A DNA stretch of 64,000 nt from an uncultured Prochlorococcus sp. (GCA_902521995.1 CABYTO010000005.1:23961-87960), one strand, 5' to 3'. Shown: positions 1 to 11,774, numbered from the stretch's first letter. A program made the numbers and translations. The notes: generated by a model not told the origin, from the letters alone.

Positions 1-2204
1 GCAATAACAAATGCCCCAAATGTAAGTATGTTTCCAATCGTGAAATGTGCTAGTCCAACTAATCTAGCTTGAACAATTGAGAGTGCAACTGGCTTATCTC
101 TCCAGCCAACAAGGTTAGCAATTGGAGTACGCTGATGGGCCCAAACTAATGTTTCAATTAACTCTTGCCAGTAACCACGCCATGATATTAGGAACATGAA
201 ACCAGTAGCCCAAACTAAGTGACCGAATAGAAACATCCAAGCCCAAGGAGATAGAGAATTTACTCCAAATGGATTATATCCATTAATAAGTTGAGCAGAG
301 TTTAACCATAGATAATCTCTGAACCAACCCATTAGATAGGTACCTGATTCGTTAAATTGTGCTACGTTACCCTGCCAAATTGCTAAATGTTTCCAATGCC
401 AGTAGAAAGTTACCCATGCTAGTAAATTTAATGCCCAGAACATTGCTAGGTACATAGCATCCCAAGATGAACTATCACAAGTACCTCCACGTCCAGGTCC
501 ATCGCAAGGGAAAGCATAACCTAAATCTTTCTTATCAGGAATTAATTTTGTTCCTCTAGCATCGAGTGCACCTTTGATAAGGATTAATGCAGTTGTATGA
601 AGACCTAAAGCGATAGCATGGTGAACCAAGAAATCTGCTGGGCCAATAGGCAAGAAAGCACTTAATGCATCTTGTCTATTGATAAGATCCATCCAATAAT
701 GATTACCTGGTAATGAATTAGCTGCTAGAGTTGCTGAACTTGTTGGATCAGATAATAAAGCGTTAAAGCCGTACATCATTTTACCTTGAGCAGCTTGAAC
801 GAATTGAGCAAATACTGGCTCTATTAAAATTTGCTTTTCAGGATTACCAAAAGCTACAACGACATCGTTGTGAACATAAATTCCAAGAGTATGAAATCCT
901 AGCAACATGGTTACCCAACTAAGGTGGCTTATCAAAGCTTCCTTTGTTCCAAGTACTCTTGCTAGTACATTGTCCTTGTTTAATTCAGGATCATAATCTC
1001 TCACAAAGAAAATGGCTCCGTGTGCAAAAGCACCGACCATCAAGAACATAGCTATGTACTGATGATGACTGTATAGAGCAGATTGTGTGGTGTAGTCCCT
1101 GGCAATAAAAGCGTAAGAGGGAAGTGCACCCATATGTTGGGCTACAAGAGAAGTTGCAACACCAAGTGATGCTAATGCTAATCCAAGTTGGAAATGTAAT
1201 GAGTTGTTTACAGTTTCATATATTCCATCGTGGTTAATTCCGAAACTACCTTTATGAGGATCATTAGGGTGTCTTGTGTTATGAGCTTCTGTAATTTCTT
1301 TGAGGCTATGACCAATACCAAAAGTATTTCTATACATATGACCAGCAATTACAAAAACTGTACCAATCGCAATATGGTGATGTGCAATGTCAGTAAGCCA
1401 TAATGCTTCACTTTGAGGATGAAGACCACCCAAGAAAGTGAAGATTGCTGTTCCAGCTCCCTCAGCTGTTCCAAATACTTGGTCTAATGAATCAGGATTC
1501 TGAGCATATGCTCCCCAATTTAAAGTAAAGAAAGGCGCTAATCCTGCAGGATGTGGAAGCACTGTTAACCAGTTATCCCAACCTACATGTTGACCTCTTG
1601 ACTCAGGTATTGCGACATGAACCAAATGACCTGTCCAAGCAATACTACTAAAACCGAATAAGACTGCTAAATGATGATTTAATCTTGACTCTGCATTTTT
1701 AAACCAAGCCAAAGATGGTCTGAATTTTGGCTGTAAGTGTAACCAACCTGCAAATAGAGTCCAACAAGCCAAAATACTCATGAATATTGAAGCTTGAAAT
1801 AGTTGCTCGTTAGTTCTCATTCCAATTGTGTACCACCAATGGTAAAGGCCTGAATAAGCTATGTTTACTGGACCACTAGCTCCAGCTTGTGTCATTGCTT
1901 CTGTGATACCAGATCCAAAATGAGGATCCCAAATAGCATGAGCAATAGGACGAACGTGGGTTGGATCAAGTACAAATTGCTCGAAATTTCCTTGCCAAGC
2001 AATATGAAATAAGTTTCCAGCTACCCAGAGGGCAATTATTGCTAGATGCCCAAAATGTGTTGAGAAAAGCTTCTGGTAAAGCTTTTCTTCGGTCATACCA
2101 TCATGACTTTCAAAGTCGTGAGCGGTAGCTATTCCGTACCATATTCGTCTAGTTGTAGGGTCCTGAGCTAGACCCTGGTTAAATGATGGAAATTTTGTTG
2201 CCAT
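1..2204 (-). CDS. psaB: Photosystem I P700 apoprotein A2 (PsaB), C-terminus truncated by window edge
   Basis: Not in the ORF track because it lacks a stop in the window. Reverse-strand translation from ATG at 2204 reads [36 protein letters not shown]..., and contains [19 protein letters not shown] and [16 protein letters not shown]. Adjacent to psaA. Confidence 0.98.
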   Translation of the reverse strand, partial: MATKFPSFNQGLAQDPTTRRIWYGIATAHDFESHDGMTEEKLYQKLFSTHFGHLAIIALWVAGNLFHIAWQGNFEQFVLDPTHVRPIAHAIWDPHFGSGITEAMTQAGASGPVNIAYSGLYHWWYTIGMRTNEQLFQASIFMSILACWTLFAGWLHLQPKFRPSLAWFKNAESRLNHHLAVLFGFSSIAWTGHLVHVAIPESRGQHVGWDNWLTVLPHPAGLAPFFTLNWGAYAQNPDSLDQVFGTAEGAGTAIFTFLGGLHPQSEALWLTDIAHHHIAIGTVFVIAGHMYRNTFGIGHSLKEITEAHNTRHPNDPHKGSFGINHDGIYETVNNSLHFQLGLALASLGVATSLVAQHMGALPSYAFIARDYTTQSALYSHHQYIAMFLMVGAFAHGAIFFVRDYDPELNKDNVLARVLGTKEALISHLSWVTMLLGFHTLGIYVHNDVVVAFGNPEKQILIEPVFAQFVQAAQGKMMYGFNALLSDPTSSATLAANSLPGNHYWMDLINRQDALSAFLPIGPADFLVHHAIALGLHTTALILIKGALDARGTKLIPDKKDLGYAFPCDGPGRGGTCDSSSWDAMYLAMFWALNLLAWVTFYWHWKHLAIWQGNVAQFNESGTYLMGWFRDYLWLNSAQLINGYNPFGVNSLSPWAWMFLFGHLVWATGFMFLISWRGYWQELIETLVWAHQRTPIANLVGWRDKPVALSIVQARLVGLAHFTIGNILTFGAFVI

Positions 2205-2231
2205 TGAATTAAAAAGGTGAAGTTCAGGTAA

Positions 2232-4535
2232 TTAGCCCAGACCAAAAAGGCGAGCATGGAAGAAAGCCCATGTAGTGGCAATACCACCGACAAGGAAATG
2301 TGTAACACCTACTGCTCTACCCTGAGTGATGGATAAAGCTCTTGGTTGAATTGTTGGAGCAACTTTAAGTTTGTTATGTGCCCAAACAATTGATTCGAAT
2401 AATTCTTGCCAATATCCACGTCCACTAAATAGAAACATTAAACTAAATGCCCATATAAAGTGAGCCCCTAAGAACATCAAACCGTACATGCTTATGGATT
2501 GACCATAACTTGTTAATACTTGAGAAGCTTGAGCCCAAAGGAAATCTCTTAACCAACCATTAATAGTGATTGAGCTTTGTGCGAAATTCCCACCAGTAAG
2601 TCCCCAAACATCACTCTGCATTTTCCATGAGAAGTGGAAGATAACTATTGATAAACAGTTATACATCCAGAAAAGAGCTAAGAACACATGATCCCATGAA
2701 GAAACTTGACATGTACCACCTCTTCCGGGACCATCACAAGGAAATCTAAATCCTAAAGAAGCTTTGTCAGGAATCAACCTTGAACTTCTTGCATAAAGAA
2801 CCCCTTTGAGAAGTATCAAAACAGTTACATGGATTTGGAAGGCATGAATATGATGAATCATTAAATCAGCTGTCCCTAATGGAATTGGAGCTATAGCAAC
2901 CTTTCCACCAACCTCTACTAAACTTCCATTAAAAACTTCACTTAAGGCCTTATGAGGTAAAGCTTCTGCAGTACCTGCCAAAAGAGAAGTTCCAACAGCA
3001 GATGCTTGAATACTTTGTACCCATTGAGCAAAAATAGGCTGAAGTTGAATTGCAGAATCACTAAACATATCTTGAGGTCTACCCAAAGCTCTCATAGTAT
3101 CGTTGTGAATATAAAGTCCAAAACTATGGAATCCTAACCACATACATACCCAGTTTAAGTGACTTATTAAGGCATCTCTTGCTTTAAGAATTCTGTCTAA
3201 TACATTATCAATGTGCTTTGCCGGATCGTAATCTCTAACCATTGCAATTCCAGCATGCGCACCTGCACCTACTATGAATAATCCACCTATCCACATGTGA
3301 TGAGTAAATAATCCAAGAACTGTCATGTAGTCAGTAGCTATATATGGATATGGAGGCATGGCATACATGTGATGAGATACAAGTATGCTTATAGATCCAA
3401 GCATTGCTAGATTAACCGCAAGCTGAGCATGTCTACTTTCAGCCATGAACTCAAAAAGACCTTGATGACCTTTAGGAGCAGGGAATAATATTGGATCTCC
3501 TTGCTGCGAATCTAATATTTCTTTCATACTATGACCAATACCATAATTGGTTCTATACATATGACCACCAATAATTGCTATGACACCGAAAGCTAAATGA
3601 TGATGAGAAACATCAGTCATCCATAAGCTTCCTGTCACAGGGTTAAGTCCACCTTTAAAAGTAAGGAAGTCTGAGAAAGCTAACCAGTTTAAACTAAAGA
3701 AATTACCTGTACCACTTGCTAATCCTGGAAATATCTGACCGATAATTTGGGGATCACAGAGTTGATGCGGCATAGGCATGTCTGCAATAGTTGCTATTTC
3801 TTTACCATTGATGACTAAAGGAGAGCCTGCATCAATTGCATCTAGAAGGGCTGCAGTAGGAGCTCCAATATGGATACAATGACCAGCCCATGCTAAAGAT
3901 CCTAATCCTACTAAACCAGCTATATGGTGATTAAGCATAGACTCAATATCTTGAAACCACTCCATTTTTGGAGCTGCTTTGTGATAATGAAAAATTCCAG
4001 CATGAAGCATCAGAGCAGCCATTACTACGGCACCTATTGCTAAAGCCATCAGTTCACTCTCGTTTGTAATTCCCCATGCACGCCACATGTGGAATATTCC
4101 TGAACTAATTTGAATACCGTTGTAGTTAGCACCAAGATCAGCATTTAGCATTTCTTGACCAACAATTGCCCAAACTTGCTGAGCTCCGGGTTTGACATGA
4201 GTTGGATCAGCTAACCAACCTGAATAATTAGAAAATCTTGCTCCATGGAAAAATGCAGCACTCATCCATATAAAAATGACCGCAAGATGTCCAAAATGAG
4301 CTGAAAAGATTTTTCTTGTTGCTTCTTCAGCATCGCCTGTATGCACATCGAAATCATGTGCGTCAGCATGCAAATTCCAGATCCAAGTTGTAGTTTTTGG
4401 ACCTTTAGATAATTTACTTGACCAGAAACCTGGCTTATCTAATTTGGCAAAATCAATAGGTCTTGGATCGGCCTTAACAGGATCCTCCAAAACTTTTTTG
4501 TTTTTTTCTCCACTTTCTGGTGGGCTGATGGTCAT
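2232..4535 (-). CDS. psaA: Photosystem I P700 apoprotein A1 (PsaA)
   Basis: 767 aa; [29 protein letters not shown] motif; psaA-psaB order. Confidence 0.98.
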   Translation of the reverse strand: MTISPPESGEKNKKVLEDPVKADPRPIDFAKLDKPGFWSSKLSKGPKTTTWIWNLHADAHDFDVHTGDAEEATRKIFSAHFGHLAVIFIWMSAAFFHGARFSNYSGWLADPTHVKPGAQQVWAIVGQEMLNADLGANYNGIQISSGIFHMWRAWGITNESELMALAIGAVVMAALMLHAGIFHYHKAAPKMEWFQDIESMLNHHIAGLVGLGSLAWAGHCIHIGAPTAALLDAIDAGSPLVINGKEIATIADMPMPHQLCDPQIIGQIFPGLASGTGNFFSLNWLAFSDFLTFKGGLNPVTGSLWMTDVSHHHLAFGVIAIIGGHMYRTNYGIGHSMKEILDSQQGDPILFPAPKGHQGLFEFMAESRHAQLAVNLAMLGSISILVSHHMYAMPPYPYIATDYMTVLGLFTHHMWIGGLFIVGAGAHAGIAMVRDYDPAKHIDNVLDRILKARDALISHLNWVCMWLGFHSFGLYIHNDTMRALGRPQDMFSDSAIQLQPIFAQWVQSIQASAVGTSLLAGTAEALPHKALSEVFNGSLVEVGGKVAIAPIPLGTADLMIHHIHAFQIHVTVLILLKGVLYARSSRLIPDKASLGFRFPCDGPGRGGTCQVSSWDHVFLALFWMYNCLSIVIFHFSWKMQSDVWGLTGGNFAQSSITINGWLRDFLWAQASQVLTSYGQSISMYGLMFLGAHFIWAFSLMFLFSGRGYWQELFESIVWAHNKLKVAPTIQPRALSITQGRAVGVTHFLVGGIATTWAFFHARLFGLG

Positions 4536-4869
4536 CTAGCACCTCGAAAATAATTGACATTAAAGCCGATTGATCTGATCTTGAACTTATTTTTAATGAT
4601 AATGTTCAAGAAACGAAGTCCATCGGAACTTTAGATATTCGTTTCAAAAATAATAAGACAAAGATTCTTTCGTTATGCATTAACGTAACAAATGTTCTAA
4701 TGATTGTTACTATATGAATATTTTGTTAAATTCTCGTCTATGACTTAGTTATGAGTAATTTTACTCAAATTTTATCTATATTTCTTAAATTTTTTTTTAT
4801 ATTTCAAAGAAAATTTTTTAAATCCAGCGACAGGATATAATTTTTACGTAACTATCAATAGTTTCTGAT

Positions 4870-6672
4870 TTGAAAGGAATTGCTATAGGTCTATCTAATA
4901 ATTCAAAAGAAATTTTAAAAAGGCTTAAAAAAACTGAATTTGTCAAAGATATATTTATTGCAGGTTCTTCAAAAGATGATGGAAAGAACAATGAATTTAT
5001 TCAAGTACAAAATTCTAAAGAAATCTTAAATAAAAAATGGCCGGAGATAGATTTAATAATTTTTATAGGCTCAATTGCTGCAGCAATACGCATAATAAAT
5101 CCATTTTTAACCTCTAAAGAGCAAGATCCAGGTGTAATCGTTATAGATAACAAAGGTTCCAAGATAGTTCCTTTGATTGGCTTACATCAGTCAAATGCAC
5201 AAAATATTGCATATCAAATTGCTAATTTAATTGGTGGCCAAATAATAGAAACTAATAATTCCAATGATCAAAGCTTCTTAAATCTTGATGCATTTGGGGA
5301 TCAGTGGGGTTGGAAAAGATCTGGCAACATAAAGGATTGGTCAAAAATAGTAATCAAGCAAGCTAAGAACGAAGAAATATTTTGCAAACAACTATCTGGT
5401 AATGGCTTATGGAAAACTTCAGAATCAGGTGAGATTATTAATCAAATTAATGAAAAAGAAACTGAAAGACCAGATTCAACATTTCATGTGAGTATATTCG
5501 AAAATCATGCAACAATTTGGCACCCGCCCGTATTATGGATTGGTATTGGATGTGAAAGAAATACAAGCAAAGAATTAATTACAAATTCTTTAAATAATTT
5601 TTTAGAGTCAGAAAATTTATCACAGCAATCAATTGCGGGATTTGCAACTATTGATATTAAAAAAGATGAGAAAGGAATTTTAGAACTTGCTAAAGAAAAA
5701 AACTTGCCTATAAAGTTTTTTAGTAAAGAAGATCTTTCAACAATAAATGTTCCAAATCCATCAAATGTTGTGAAAAATGAAATTGGCACCCCTTCCGTAG
5801 CAGAAGCCTCTTGCTTACTAGCAGCAGGAAAAGAATCAATATTATTAGAAGAAAAAAGAATTTTTAAAAATCAATCTAGTGCATTAACTATCGCTGTAGC
5901 AGAATCTAAAAATCAATATAATCCAACCAATGGCGAAATTCATATTATTGGAAGTGGGCCTGGTGATATATCCTTTCTAACTAATAATGCAAGAAAAGCA
6001 CTTTCAAGATGTACTGTTTGGATTGGATACAAAATGTATTTAGATTTAATAAAACCCTTAAAAAGAAATGATCAGGTTTTAATTGAAAGCAAACTTACTG
6101 AAGAAAAAGAGAGATGCAGTAAAGCAATTAAACTAGCTGAGGAAGGCATAAAAGTAGCTTTAATTTCTTCTGGGGAATCTGGATTCTATGGAATGGCTGG
6201 TTTACTTTTGGAGTTACTTCAAAAAATCAAAAAAGAATATAGGCCATACTTTGAAGTACATCCAGGTATAAGTAGTGTTCAATTAGCAGCTGCGATTAGT
6301 GGAGCACCACTAATGAATGACTTTTGTTCAGTAAGCTTAAGCGATAAATTAACTCCATGGTCTTTAATAGAAAAAAGAATTGAAGGAGCTATTGTGGGTG
6401 ACTTTGTAATAGCTTTATTTAATCCTCAATCCATTGAAAGAAATTGGCAGCTAAAGAGTGTAATAGATATATGTTTACAATCTAGGCATGGTGATACTCC
6501 AGTTTTAATAGCAAGACAAGTAGGGAGAGAAAATCAAACCAAAAAATTTTGCACTTTAAACACCATTCCTTTTAAAGAGATTGATATGTTATCAATCATT
6601 ATTATTGGCAATTCTCAAACAACCTTAGTTGACGAAATATTTCTCACTCCCAGAGGATATTTACAAAATTAA
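4870..6672 (+). CDS. cobJ: CbiG-CobJ fusion: cobalamin biosynthesis protein CbiG / precorrin-3B C17-methyltransferase
   Basis: N-terminal half CbiG-like; C-terminal half from IHIIGSGPGDISFLTNNARKALSRCTVWIGYKMYLDLI is a tetrapyrrole methylase. TTG start. Confidence 0.88.
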   Translation: MKGIAIGLSNNSKEILKRLKKTEFVKDIFIAGSSKDDGKNNEFIQVQNSKEILNKKWPEIDLIIFIGSIAAAIRIINPFLTSKEQDPGVIVIDNKGSKIVPLIGLHQSNAQNIAYQIANLIGGQIIETNNSNDQSFLNLDAFGDQWGWKRSGNIKDWSKIVIKQAKNEEIFCKQLSGNGLWKTSESGEIINQINEKETERPDSTFHVSIFENHATIWHPPVLWIGIGCERNTSKELITNSLNNFLESENLSQQSIAGFATIDIKKDEKGILELAKEKNLPIKFFSKEDLSTINVPNPSNVVKNEIGTPSVAEASCLLAAGKESILLEEKRIFKNQSSALTIAVAESKNQYNPTNGEIHIIGSGPGDISFLTNNARKALSRCTVWIGYKMYLDLIKPLKRNDQVLIESKLTEEKERCSKAIKLAEEGIKVALISSGESGFYGMAGLLLELLQKIKKEYRPYFEVHPGISSVQLAAAISGAPLMNDFCSVSLSDKLTPWSLIEKRIEGAIVGDFVIALFNPQSIERNWQLKSVIDICLQSRHGDTPVLIARQVGRENQTKKFCTLNTIPFKEIDMLSIIIIGNSQTTLVDEIFLTPRGYLQN

Positions 6673-6767
6673 GAATATAAAATCTATAAATTATAAATAA
6701 AATGTTTTTCTTTGCTTTTTCTTTATAAGAGTACTAATCTTTTAAAATAACGAAGTAATAAATTTAA

Positions 6768-7556
6768 TTGAAAAATATTGGTTTAATTTTGTTTGACATT
6801 GATGGGGTAATCCGCAGCGTAGAAAATAGTTACAGACTTTCATTAAAAAAAACGGTTTACAAATTTTCCGGATGGGAGCCAAGTTATATAGATATTGATA
6901 ATGCAAAAAATGAAGGGATCTGGAATAATGACTGGGATTTAAGTTTAGAACTTATAAAAAGATACATAAAAAAAGAGAACTTAAACCTTAAAATTCCTCG
7001 AAGAGAGGAAATAGTAAAATCTTTTGAAGAGTTTTACTTTGGTGGAGATCCAAATAAAGATAGTAAATATTGGTCTGGTTACATTACTAATGAGGAATTA
7101 TTAGTTGATAAAAAGTTTTTTGATTTAATTCAAGGTAATGGAATAATCTGGGGTTTTGTTAGTGGTGCAGAGTCTGCTTCTGCAAAATTTGTTTTAGAAA
7201 AAAGACTTGGACTAAAATCACCACCATTAATATCTATGGGAGATGCCCCTGACAAGCCTGATCCAAAAGGTTTTATTAATTTATCAAAAAAGCTCATTGG
7301 AGATAAACTTGGTGAATCAAATATTCCCATTGCATATGTAGGAGATACTATTGCAGATATAAATACAGTTATAAACGCTAGAAAGGAAATTCCATCTCAG
7401 AAATTCATAAGTATTGGAATAGCTCCCCCTCATTTACATCTAAATTCTCGATTAAAAGAACGTAATTCTTACGAAGCAAATCTTAGAAATGCAGGGGCTG
7501 ACTTGATTTTAAATTCTATTTATGAACTTAAAGATATTAATCTTGACTTGTTTTAA
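6768..7556 (+). CDS. HAD-superfamily hydrolase (TIGR01548-like)
   Basis: N-terminal ILFDIDGVIRSVENSYR and C-terminal YVGDTIADINTVINARK HAD motifs; TTG start. Confidence 0.75.
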   Translation: MKNIGLILFDIDGVIRSVENSYRLSLKKTVYKFSGWEPSYIDIDNAKNEGIWNNDWDLSLELIKRYIKKENLNLKIPRREEIVKSFEEFYFGGDPNKDSKYWSGYITNEELLVDKKFFDLIQGNGIIWGFVSGAESASAKFVLEKRLGLKSPPLISMGDAPDKPDPKGFINLSKKLIGDKLGESNIPIAYVGDTIADINTVINARKEIPSQKFISIGIAPPHLHLNSRLKERNSYEANLRNAGADLILNSIYELKDINLDLF

Positions 7557-7591
7557 AGCAAATATTAATTAAAAATTTTCTAAATAAATCA

Positions 7592-7680
7592 CGGAGAGGG
7601 AGGGATTCGAACCCTCGACAAAAGTTACCTCCTGTAACTCCTTAGCAGGGAGCCGCTTTCAACCACTCAGCCACCTCTCC
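7592..7680 (-). tRNA. tRNA-Ser(GCT)
   Basis: Reverse strand GGAGAGGTGGCTGAGTGGTTGAAAGCGGCTCCCTGCTAAGGAG...GGTTCGAATCCCTCCCTCTCCG; long variable arm; 7-bp acceptor stem. Confidence 0.95.
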
Positions 7681-7741
7681 AGTTCTTATACATTATCAAT
7701 TTTTATGCAAACATTCAAAATTTTTTATTCAATCGAAATGT

Positions 7742-8941
7742 CTAACCTACTTGAACTTTCGGTAATCTATTTTTAAAAGAACAAAGAATTTCCCAAGGGA
7801 TAGTATTAGATTTTCTTGCCCATTCAAGAGGTGAAATTGATTTATCTCCATCAGACCCTAGTAATACCATGGTACTACCAACTTTAATTTCATTAGAATC
7901 TGTTATGTCTACCATCATTTGATCCATAGTTATAGATCCAACTTGAGGATAAAACTTATTATTATAGATAACATTAATTTTGCCTGAAAGATTTCTTGGT
8001 ACACCATCTGCATAACCAATACTTAATACAGCTAACTTAGTTTTTCTATTACTTACAAATTTGCCTCCATAACTTACACTTACACCTTTATCAATAGTTC
8101 TTATAAAAGCGACTTTGACCTTCAAAGATAAAGCTGGTTTAAGCAATAAATCTTTATTTAATTTTGACAAAGGTTTATATCCATACATAGATAATCCAAC
8201 GCGTACCATATGAAAATGGAAATTTTTATCAAGAAGCATTCCCGCTGAATTAGCCAAATGAATCTTGATATTTTTATTTCTATCAACATTAATTTGCTTT
8301 AATAATTCCTGAAACTTCTGCCTTTGTAATTGTGTAATACTTTTTGGATCTAATGAGTTGGGTTCATCTGCAGATGATAAATGACTATATATTCCCTCAA
8401 TAGAAATATTGTCAAAAGATTTAATGTTTTCAAATTGCTGAACAAATTTGTTGTATTCAAATCCTAATCTTGACATTCCTGTATCAACTTTGAGGTGCAA
8501 AGGAAATTTCAATCCAAATTGCTTACCAATGTTATTGCAAATTAAACATTCTCTTATACTGCTGATAGTTGGCATAAGATCATTTTTAAAACATATAATA
8601 AGATCCCTTTTTGTATAGAGATTTCCGAGGATAAGTATTGGTTTTTCAACTCCAGAAGAACGAAGCTTCATTCCTTCATTTAGTGTGGCAACACCTAATT
8701 GAGACGCTCCACCTTTGATAGCATACTCTGATACTAATTTCGCATCATGTCCATATCCATCAGCTTTAACGACTGCCATAAATTGACAATTTTTACTTAA
8801 TTGTGATCTTAAATGTCTAACGTTTATTTCTATTTCTTCACCTTTAACTTCAATCCATGCTCTTTGTTTTAAATCTATATCTTTTTCAAAATTTGGAAAT
8901 TTGTCAAAATTAAATACCTGATTTTTTTGCCTATTTTGCAT
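7742..8941 (-). CDS. alr: Alanine racemase
   Basis: AVVKADGYGHDAKLVSEYA (PLP-lysine motif), HLKVDTGMSRLGF, LSIGYADGVPR. Confidence 0.95.
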   Translation of the reverse strand: MQNRQKNQVFNFDKFPNFEKDIDLKQRAWIEVKGEEIEINVRHLRSQLSKNCQFMAVVKADGYGHDAKLVSEYAIKGGASQLGVATLNEGMKLRSSGVEKPILILGNLYTKRDLIICFKNDLMPTISSIRECLICNNIGKQFGLKFPLHLKVDTGMSRLGFEYNKFVQQFENIKSFDNISIEGIYSHLSSADEPNSLDPKSITQLQRQKFQELLKQINVDRNKNIKIHLANSAGMLLDKNFHFHMVRVGLSMYGYKPLSKLNKDLLLKPALSLKVKVAFIRTIDKGVSVSYGGKFVSNRKTKLAVLSIGYADGVPRNLSGKINVIYNNKFYPQVGSITMDQMMVDITDSNEIKVGSTMVLLGSDGDKSISPLEWARKSNTIPWEILCSFKNRLPKVQVG

Positions 8942-9009
8942 TAACTTTGCGCAAATATATGCGCTTATTGAAATATACAGTTAGCATGACATGTAAATTG
9001 TATTTTGGC

Positions 9010-9516
9010 ATGGGCCAGACTCTAGTTTTAAATGCATCATATGAACCTTTAAACATCACTTCCTGGCGAAGAGCAGTAATTTTGATGATTAAAGGTAAAG
9101 CAGAAAGCTTAGAGGAAGATAAGACATATTCAATTCATAGCGGGAAAAAGTTACCGACAGTTATAAGACTTCGTTACTACGTAAAAGTTCCTTTTAGAGA
9201 GGTTTCTTTAACAAGAAAAAATATTCTTCTTAGAGATAATAATTCTTGCCAATACTGTAACTATAGGGGTAGTGACCTATCAATAGATCATGTTTTACCT
9301 AGAAGCAGAGGTGGAACAGATAACTGGGAAAATGTTACTACAGCGTGTCTCAGATGTAATGTACAAAAAGGTAATAGAACCCCCGAAGAGGCGAATATGC
9401 CCTTAAAACGTAAGCCTTATCGTCCCTTAAGTAATCTAAATTTTGAAGCTACCAGACAAATTGACTCTGGCAGGCATAAAGAATGGAGTAAATACGTAAT
9501 AGGGGTTGCTATCTAA
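9010..9516 (+). CDS. HNH endonuclease-family protein (cyanobacterial, stand-alone)
   Basis: MGQTLVLNASYEPLNITSWRRAV...CQYCNYRGSDLSIDHVLPRSRGGTDNWENVTTACLRCNVQKGNRTPEEA. The track start at 8947 is probably too long; the conserved MGQTLVLNASYEPL start is at 9010. Confidence 0.85.
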   Translation: MGQTLVLNASYEPLNITSWRRAVILMIKGKAESLEEDKTYSIHSGKKLPTVIRLRYYVKVPFREVSLTRKNILLRDNNSCQYCNYRGSDLSIDHVLPRSRGGTDNWENVTTACLRCNVQKGNRTPEEANMPLKRKPYRPLSNLNFEATRQIDSGRHKEWSKYVIGVAI

Positions 9517-9525
9517 TAAAAAATC

Positions 9526-10620
9526 TTAATTTACCTCTTTATTAAAATCTTCCATCATTCTTTTTTGTTCTTGCGCTATGCATGCATTAATCACTTCTTC
9601 TAATTGACCAGCAAGAATTGGCTCAAGAGAAAAATTGGAACCTAATCTATGATCAGTTGTCCTGTTATCTTTAAAATTATAAGTTCTGATTTTTTCACTT
9701 CTGTCGCCTGTTCCAACCTGAGAAAGCCTTTGTGATCTCTCTTTAGCATTAGCTTCTTTTAATTGAATTTCATACAATTTAGCTCTTAAAATTTCCATTG
9801 CCCGTTCGCGATTTTGCAATTGTGATCTCTCTTGAGTACAAAAAACTCTTATTCCTGTAGGCTTGTGGAGTAGATCAATAGCTGTCTCTACCTTATTAAC
9901 ATTTTGTCCCCCTGCACCTCCTGATCTTGCTGTTCCAACCTCTAGATCTGTTGGATCAATTTTAACCTCAACAGGATCAGCCTCAGGCATAACGGCGACT
10001 GTAGCAGTAGAGGTGTGAACTCTACCTTGAGATTCAGTAGCTGGAACTCTTTGGACTCTATGTACACCAGCCTCAAATTTAAGTTGACTATATACAGAAT
10101 CTCCCTTAACGGAGATAACTAACTCCTTAAATCCTCCCATATCTGACTCGGAAGCACTAACAGGTTTTACAGACCATCCAATTTTTTGTCCATATCTTTC
10201 ATACATTCTTGCTAAGTCACCTGCCCAGATACAAGCCTCGTTTCCTCCAGCACCGGCTCTTATTTCTAACATTACGCTTCTTTCATCTCTTGGGTCTTTT
10301 GGCAATAAGGCGATAGTGGTTTTTTGAATTAGTTTATTCTTGCATTCCTCTAGAGCTATTAACTCCTCATTTATCAAAGATTCCATTTCTTTATCATTTC
10401 TATTCTCTTTTAGTAGATTTTTTGAATCTTCGATTTCTTTATCAGTATCAAGCAACTTATTAAAATCAATCACTAAGGGTTCCAATTTAGACCGTTCTCT
10501 TGCTATTGATTCTAATTTTTTAGGATCATTAGCTATATCAGGATCTGCAAGTTGCACTTCCAAACTTTCAAAACTTTCTGCAGCAGTTTTCAACCTTGCA
10601 ATTAATGTTGAGTATTCCAA
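9526..10620 (-). CDS. prfA: Peptide chain release factor 1
   Basis: [21 protein letters not shown] with class-I RF GGQ motif; RF1-type length. Confidence 0.96.
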   Translation of the reverse strand: MEYSTLIARLKTAAESFESLEVQLADPDIANDPKKLESIARERSKLEPLVIDFNKLLDTDKEIEDSKNLLKENRNDKEMESLINEELIALEECKNKLIQKTTIALLPKDPRDERSVMLEIRAGAGGNEACIWAGDLARMYERYGQKIGWSVKPVSASESDMGGFKELVISVKGDSVYSQLKFEAGVHRVQRVPATESQGRVHTSTATVAVMPEADPVEVKIDPTDLEVGTARSGGAGGQNVNKVETAIDLLHKPTGIRVFCTQERSQLQNRERAMEILRAKLYEIQLKEANAKERSQRLSQVGTGDRSEKIRTYNFKDNRTTDHRLGSNFSLEPILAGQLEEVINACIAQEQKRMMEDFNKEVN

Positions 10621-10648
10621 TTGAAATTGTGCTTAATTTTTAAAAATT

Positions 10649-10909
10649 TTATTTTTTAGAATCTTTTTTGTCTTTTTGCTCTTTTGATGTGGCTGAATTG
10701 GCTGAACCCATTCCATATTTTTTCATAAAACGATCAACCCTTCCTTCTGTATCAAGAATCTTCTGAGTTCCCGTGAAAAAGGGATGATTACCACTCCATA
10801 CATCAACATGTAATTCAGGTTGTGTTGAGCCAGTTGTCATTACAACTTCTCCATTACAAATAACTTTTGCATCTGGATACCATTTTGGGTGTATTTCTGA
10901 TTTTGGCAT
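10649..10909 (-). CDS. rpmE: 50S ribosomal protein L31
   Basis: MPKSEIHPKWYPDAKVICNGEVVMTTGST...DVWSGNHPFFTGTQKILDTEGRVDRF. Confidence 0.95.
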   Translation of the reverse strand: MPKSEIHPKWYPDAKVICNGEVVMTTGSTQPELHVDVWSGNHPFFTGTQKILDTEGRVDRFMKKYGMGSANSATSKEQKDKKDSKK

Positions 10910-10922
10910 AATTTAAATTCCT

Positions 10923-11333
10923 TTAACGTTTGGAGAATTGAGGAGCCTTTCTTGCTTTTTTAAGACCATATTTTCTTCTCTCCTTAGCTCTAGGATCTCT
11001 ACTGAGATGACCTTCTGTTTTTAGAGGTTTCCTATTGTCAGGAGATAATTCACAAAGTGCTCTTGCCGCTCCTTGCTTGATAGCATCTGCTTGACCTGTT
11101 AATCCACCACCAAAAACATTTACAAGAATATCATAAGAATTTTCAAGGCCTAATGTTTGCAAAGGTGCTTTTATTGAATTTAAGTGGAGAGGATTAAAGT
11201 TTAAGTAATCATCTCCTGAACGACCATTAATTTTTATTAGTCCATTTCCAGGGATCAAGCGTACTCTAGCTACTGAAGTTTTTCTTCTTCCAGTTCCCCA
11301 ATATACAGCTTTGTTTTTTATTTGACTATTCAT
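10923..11333 (-). CDS. rpsI: 30S ribosomal protein S9
   Basis: [16 protein letters not shown]...C-terminal [12 protein letters not shown]. Confidence 0.97.
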   Translation of the reverse strand: MNSQIKNKAVYWGTGRRKTSVARVRLIPGNGLIKINGRSGDDYLNFNPLHLNSIKAPLQTLGLENSYDILVNVFGGGLTGQADAIKQGAARALCELSPDNRKPLKTEGHLSRDPRAKERRKYGLKKARKAPQFSKR

Positions 11334-11342
11334 TTTGATAAA

Positions 11343-11774
11343 TTAACTATTTAATAATACAGGATTCTGAGCAGCATGAGGGTGATCAGCACCTTTATAA
11401 ACTTTTAGTTTTTTAAATTGCTGTCTTCCTAAAGAGTTATGAGGCAGCATACCCTTGACAGCTTGCTCAATGATTCTTTCAGGAATTCTTTCTTGTAGAG
11501 ACTCAAATTTTTCAATTTTCATTCCTCCTGGTCTTCCAGAATGTCTTCTATACAACTTTTGTGATGCTTTTTTACCTGTTACCTCAACTTTTTCGGCATT
11601 TACCACAATGACAAAATCTCCAGTATCTAGATGAGGTGTGAATGTTGGTTTATTCTTACCTCTCAATACAGTTGCAATTTCTGTAGCAAGTCTACCAAGT
11701 GTCTTATCTTTTGCGTCAACTAAAAACCAATTTCTTTCAATGGTTTCTAAAGATGGAGTAATTGTTCTATTCAT
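11343..11774 (-). CDS. rplM: 50S ribosomal protein L13
   Basis: [45 protein letters not shown]. Confidence 0.97.
   Translation of the reverse strand: MNRTITPSLETIERNWFLVDAKDKTLGRLATEIATVLRGKNKPTFTPHLDTGDFVIVVNAEKVEVTGKKASQKLYRRHSGRPGGMKIEKFESLQERIPERIIEQAVKGMLPHNSLGRQQFKKLKVYKGADHPHAAQNPVLLNS

Noticed and set aside
5505-5789. Antisense ORF (94 aa) inside cbiG-cobJ
   Set aside because: Opposite-strand shadow of a well-supported coding frame; no recognisable protein features.
10340-10624. Antisense Ser-rich ORF inside prfA
   Set aside because: Composition is a codon-shadow of the prfA frame.
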